The notes under the pieces: generated by a model
Told to the model about the DNA's origin: nothing
The model's input: the letters and a program-made list of their open reading frames with translations, nothing else
The model's database searches: none
Shown here: positions 60,208 through 64,000 of the stretch, piece after piece
Position numbering within the stretch: the stretch's first letter is position 1
Layout: each line of letters starts with the position of its first letter
Assembly: GCA_963170055.1 (NCBI GenBank)
Contig: CAUJGJ010000185.1
Coordinates: 2,944,275 to 3,008,274, forward strand
Origin: Halisarca cf. caerulea
Lineage: Eukaryota; Porifera; Demospongiae; Chondrillida; Halisarcidae
Reading direction: 5' to 3'
DNA: 64,000 nt
Position numbers and translations under genes: made by a program

Positions 60208-62484
60208 ACATTACCACATGCAATATTTTAATCCCTAATTTTTTCAACACCCTATTCTTCAGTACCTCCAAAATAGGGTCTGGTTATGCTCTAGTTTTGA
60301 ACAAAGTTGTTTGAATGTGTTTTACCCTTTGAGTTGCATTACTGTCTGGAGCATGTACATATTGTGTTTGACTGTATAAAGGCCGGGTTCGATTAATAGG
60401 GGGGTTACAACCACCCCCAGGTGAATAATGGCTGGGCCGGGTCACAAATAATAGCCGAGTCTCGAATTATCACTGCTTAAACAAAATGGCTGCATTGATT
60501 GATTAAGGAACAACACGTTTAGTCAATTATTGTCGATCGTAAAACATCTAGACTGAATTCTATATATAGTATATTGTTTAGCCTTTGATAATATGGATAA
60601 CGATACCATAAGGAATCAAACTACCCTGTAGATGCTGCCAAATGATTCCAACAACTTCTTTCTGCAACAGGACAGACTTCGGATTTTGCTAGCCAGCAGT
60701 AAGATGCCCCCATTCCATGGGTTATTAAGCCCAATTGTCTGTCCTGTTGGTGTGCATGCATTATTATTATTATGTAGAGAATACAGGTGGGTTCATCATA
60801 AGGGACTTAAGCCCGGGCCATCATATGGTCAAAAATGGTATGTTTATATGTGCAGGACACAGCAATTTGCACAGTGCACACTCTGCATGCCCAACTACGT
60901 AAACTCTGAATGTAGAGCGCTATCAGTGGCGGTGGAATGTGTAAATTTTAGGGGGGTGCAGGTGAGTTATGTCTGATTTGGGACATAACTACATACAATG
61001 GTCGCTGCTTCCAAGGCAAGCAAATTAACCCTCCTCCCCCTTTTCGCTTTCTGGATAGGGTAATGTTGACATGGTCTGAATATTTTACATTGCAAACATA
61101 TCAATGCTATGTTGATGTTCTTCTCAAGGCAATCTACAAGTTAAACGTCTGGAAAGGACAAGAAAGCAAAAACGCGGTGATAAAAATCTCAGTTTCTGAA
61201 CATGCAAGCTGGATGTTCTAATCACGTACAAGGGGGGGGGGGGGGGGGGGGGGGGGAGGGGGGGGGAAGGAAAGAAAAGGGGGAAAAGAGGAGAGTGAGA
61301 GAAAAAATGATAGGCATTAAATACTCAATAGAGCCCTGTAAAGACCAAGATATTAGTATTTCTTCCCTCTCAAAATGTCCCAAATCTCCTGGAATACTGT
61401 ACACAATGTCTTCCTTAACTGACCTACTATGGGGCGAGTAAGTGTACAAGTCTGCTGTATGCAAATGGTATATATAATAATTATATCAGGGCCACCGGAG
61501 CCATTCCGGCTGCTCCGGCCATAACCGGACCACTTTTCAAACCCTTCTAGGAAAATAATAATGAAGAAAATAAAGATTCAATACTCAATATAAAACTAGA
61601 ATATCAACGAGATGAATTACCATTTTAGCATGCCCTTTATAATGATGAATATACACCATCATAAAGAAAAAGAGATTGAAGTGAAACTTCTGTAGTTACA
61701 CAATCGAGTTTTAGGCTTCTGTTACTCGTTGCGATTGCGTCCGCTTCTTTCCGCAGCCATTTTGATACCATGCGTTATTGCGCAACTACTAATAATCTAT
61801 GGTATGACCATAGGACGCTGTCTGTAGTGTGAAATAAAATGGCTATGTATCACTTTGGCCATAGATACTCGATACTTTGCGAAGTATAGAGTATCCATAC
61901 TTTGACTGACTGTTGAAAATGCTTTGTAAGGCCGCGGTCACACTACGTCACGATTGCCGGAAACGTGACGTTCACGTTCAGAGTACCTTAAAACGTAGAC
62001 CGCGAGTATAGAAACTATCGCATTAAGAATTCGATGCGTTTTGTGCACAGTTAACGCGTTTCTGAATCCGCGGATTCGAAATGGGTCTTACTAGGTGCAG
62101 CGTGGATGCCGCATCGATATTCATAGCAATTAAATGAATACAATTAAAAAAATATGAATATCATTACATGTTTCCCAGCATGCACTGAATAAGATTATGT
62201 AATGTACATCAGATAAGGTAATCAAGTAGATGCAGAATATAGGGAATGTTTGCTGTGGCATAGATACTGTAAGTAGTATCCATGGCTGCATGTGGGAACT
62301 GTTTGAAATCATCACCCTCTCCACGTGTGAGGTAAATCCACAGAAGGAGGAACTGTAATAGGAAGAGAAGAGGGCCAACAAAGGTGAGTACTGTCCAAAA
62401 GTGGGAATATCAGGTAAAATGAATATAGGTGCATTTGTTTTTACATTCTAAGACTTCAAGTTGGCAATTCTTACAAATTAGGCA
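60208..62484. other. Region between the paralogue and the zinc-finger gene
   Basis: Contains a poly-G/GA tract at 61228-61300 and a start-fragment of family G (about 61487-61560, ccggccataaccggaccact). Possible coding sequence on the minus strand at 62390-62209 is listed separately. No Sushi or other receptor exons were found. Confidence 0.5.
62209..62390 (-). CDS. Possible last exon of a minus-strand membrane protein
   Basis: Reading the minus strand from an acceptor (cttttggacag) before 62390, the frame gives LTFVGPLLFLLQFLLLWIYL, a strong transmembrane-like run. A soluble end (TRGEGDDFKQFPHAAMDTTY onward) and a TGA at 62209-62211 follow. No upstream exon was found, and the plus-strand gene begins 95 bases away, so this may be chance. 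Confidence 0.25.
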
Positions 62485-64000
62485 ATGGACCAAACAAGCA
62501 CTGTGGAGATTCTCGACAGATGTTCAGTTTGTGTAGCTTCTAAGAGAAGTGCACAGTATTGCAGGGTGACTTTAGCACACACTGCCCCACGAGCTACAGT
62601 GTGTGCATCTTGCCTAGACAACCAGGCAACAGTCACTGAGTGTAGACTCAAAGAGGGACACAGAGATCCGGGTGTTAGCACCAACATAGCAGTCAGTGAC
62701 CTACAATCCTACAAGCTTCCCCAGTGCTGTACACAGCTCACATCCTTGTCTCTCTCCAAAGACAAGGCTGGCTTGAGCACATACACTGGGTACATGAGAG
62801 GGTACACCACCAAGAAGTGGTCAGAGTGGTTGAACTCCTATGCTTTGCAAACAAATTTTAAGTTTGTAGCGAACAGGGAGGTCGACAACCGGGAAGGTAA
62901 GGCGAAGTCTGGCATGATGATGGTGGATAAGAAATTGCAGAGGTATGTAAGTATTGAAAATAAGAAGTAATGAACATGTACTAACACATACGTATGCACG
63001 TACTACGTGCATATCAACTAAATTGTAGATATGAAGTGAAGAATTACCACATCTTGGACTGCCATCGTGGGGGGCAGCCAAGACACAAGAAGGAAGTGCG
63101 AGATCCTTTGCAACGACGCAGTGCACCAGGGTCTAGAAAGTGTGGTTGTACAGCTAAGATGGTGTACAGAATCCTTGAGGCAGAAGGGGAACAAATACTA
63201 GAAGTAGTGTTTCCTGCAGCCGAGGTTAGTATAAGTGTACCATGATGTAACATATAGTGCCCTGCTTTAAGCATGCTAATATCACATAATCCATTCATTG
63301 ACAATCTATTCAGTCACACACTGGCCACGAAAGCATGTCCATAGCAGACATGTTATGCTTCCGCCCACTACCTGAGGTTGAGGAGAAGGTGAACATGCTC
63401 ATCTCGGATGTTCACATTAATCGCCTTACACTCAAGCTTGTTCTGGATGATTGGATCCAAAATGAGCTTATCCCCAGGCATCTCCGTGAAGGGGTGATTT
63501 CACAGTCACCAAACCAATTCAATAGAGCCTACTATCTTACCAAAAGGGACCTCCAGAATTTGGTGCAAGGAGCTATCCTCAATCAGCGAAGCTCCCTTTT
63601 TGATCAGGTAAGCACATGCAGTTATTGTATTGCATACATGTGGGTTAGTTCATACCTTGTAGAGTACGTTGGTTAGCACTTTGTAACTGTATGGCCATAC
63701 AATAGCAACTATATAATTCCTTTGCAAGGGAAACTTCATATGTATACTGTACTACTTGTGTAGGATGCGGTTGTAAGCCTTTTGAAAAGTAAAAGCGAAA
63801 CAGATGGAATCATATATCACTTCCAACAATACAAGCCTGACATGAAGCTTTCAAAGTACGTATACATCATAACATCATTATTAATATGCAAAATGTAGTA
63901 AACACATGCATGTACTATGTACATAATATTATCTTTGTAAAATTATATAGTGAACCTGATCAGGACACTGACAATATCACAGACAAACTAAAGTCAGAAG
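62485..64000 (+). CDS. FAR1/CaRF-like zinc-finger protein gene, 5' part, truncated by window end
   Basis: Exons 62485-62942, 63029-63224, 63314-63607, 63764-63855 and 63951-64000 (continues). Phases agree and all borders are GT/AG. After an N-terminal Cys-rich piece (CSVCVASKRS...CASCLDNQ), the domain W-x-x-W...TNFKFV...YHILDCHRGGQPRHKK...RKCGCTAKM has the spacing of the WRKY-GCM1/FAR1-type zinc finger found in Mutator-derived proteins and in calcium-responsive transcription factor (CaRF). The next exon (HINRLTLKLVLDDWIQNELI; AYYLTKRDLQNLVQGAILNQ) matches the helical region after it in CaRF-like proteins. It may be a domesticated transposase gene or an intact Mutator-like element; a DDE transposase domain, if present, would be beyond the window. 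The start codon is the first ATG of the open frame. Confidence 0.7.

Overview
This is a eukaryotic, AT-rich window. Its genes are split by many introns with GT/AG borders, and their products are animal-type: two receptor tyrosine kinases (RTKs), and mosaic cell-surface proteins with EMI, EGF, calcium-binding EGF, Sushi/CCP, Ig and GCC2_GCC3 (ephrin-receptor-like) modules. No bacterial operon, CRISPR array or confident tRNA/rRNA was seen. The expansion of RTKs and EGF/GCC2_GCC3 receptors, moderate-size introns and dense small inverted-repeat transposons suggest an early-branching metazoan, most likely a demosponge. That is inference; species identity cannot be read from the window.

Layout. (1) 1-3965, + strand: 3' part of an RTK gene, cut by the window start, with a tandemly duplicated tail exon. 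(2) 5591-13429, +: a second, complete RTK gene of the same subfamily. Its kinase exons have the same phases and nearly the same lengths, so the two are tandem duplicates. (3) 13430-17461: non-coding DNA and small mobile elements. (4) 17462-43493, +: a very large gene of 18 exons. The exon phases join into one frame of about 2665 codons: signal peptide, MEGF10/Draper-like EMI domain, EGF and cbEGF repeats, two Sushi domains, a long glycosylated coiled-coil ectodomain with furin-type sites, two Ig domains, GCC2_GCC3 repeats, one transmembrane helix, and a ~300-residue tail rich in tyrosine (YxxL/I) motifs. Its introns hold a 2.9-kb inverted-repeat element carrying a minus-strand BEN-domain gene, a 3.6-kb TTAA-flanked element with a dead LINE inside, and many MITEs. 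(5) 43494-54846: repeat-rich DNA with a decayed transposase, retroelement fragments and microsatellites. (6) 54847-60207, +: a partial paralogue of gene 4 that keeps signal peptide, EMI and EGF/cbEGF exons but lacks everything from the Sushi exon onward in this window. (7) 62485-64000, +: 5' part of a FAR1/CaRF-like zinc-finger gene, cut by the window end.

How the genes may work together. The big receptor combines the ectodomain start of the Draper/MEGF10 engulfment receptors with a tail full of possible SH2-docking tyrosines, next to two tyrosine kinase genes and a truncated, probably secreted copy of its own ligand-binding end. A recognition receptor, kinases and soluble decoy cluster is an attractive reading, but function is inferred from domain make-up only.
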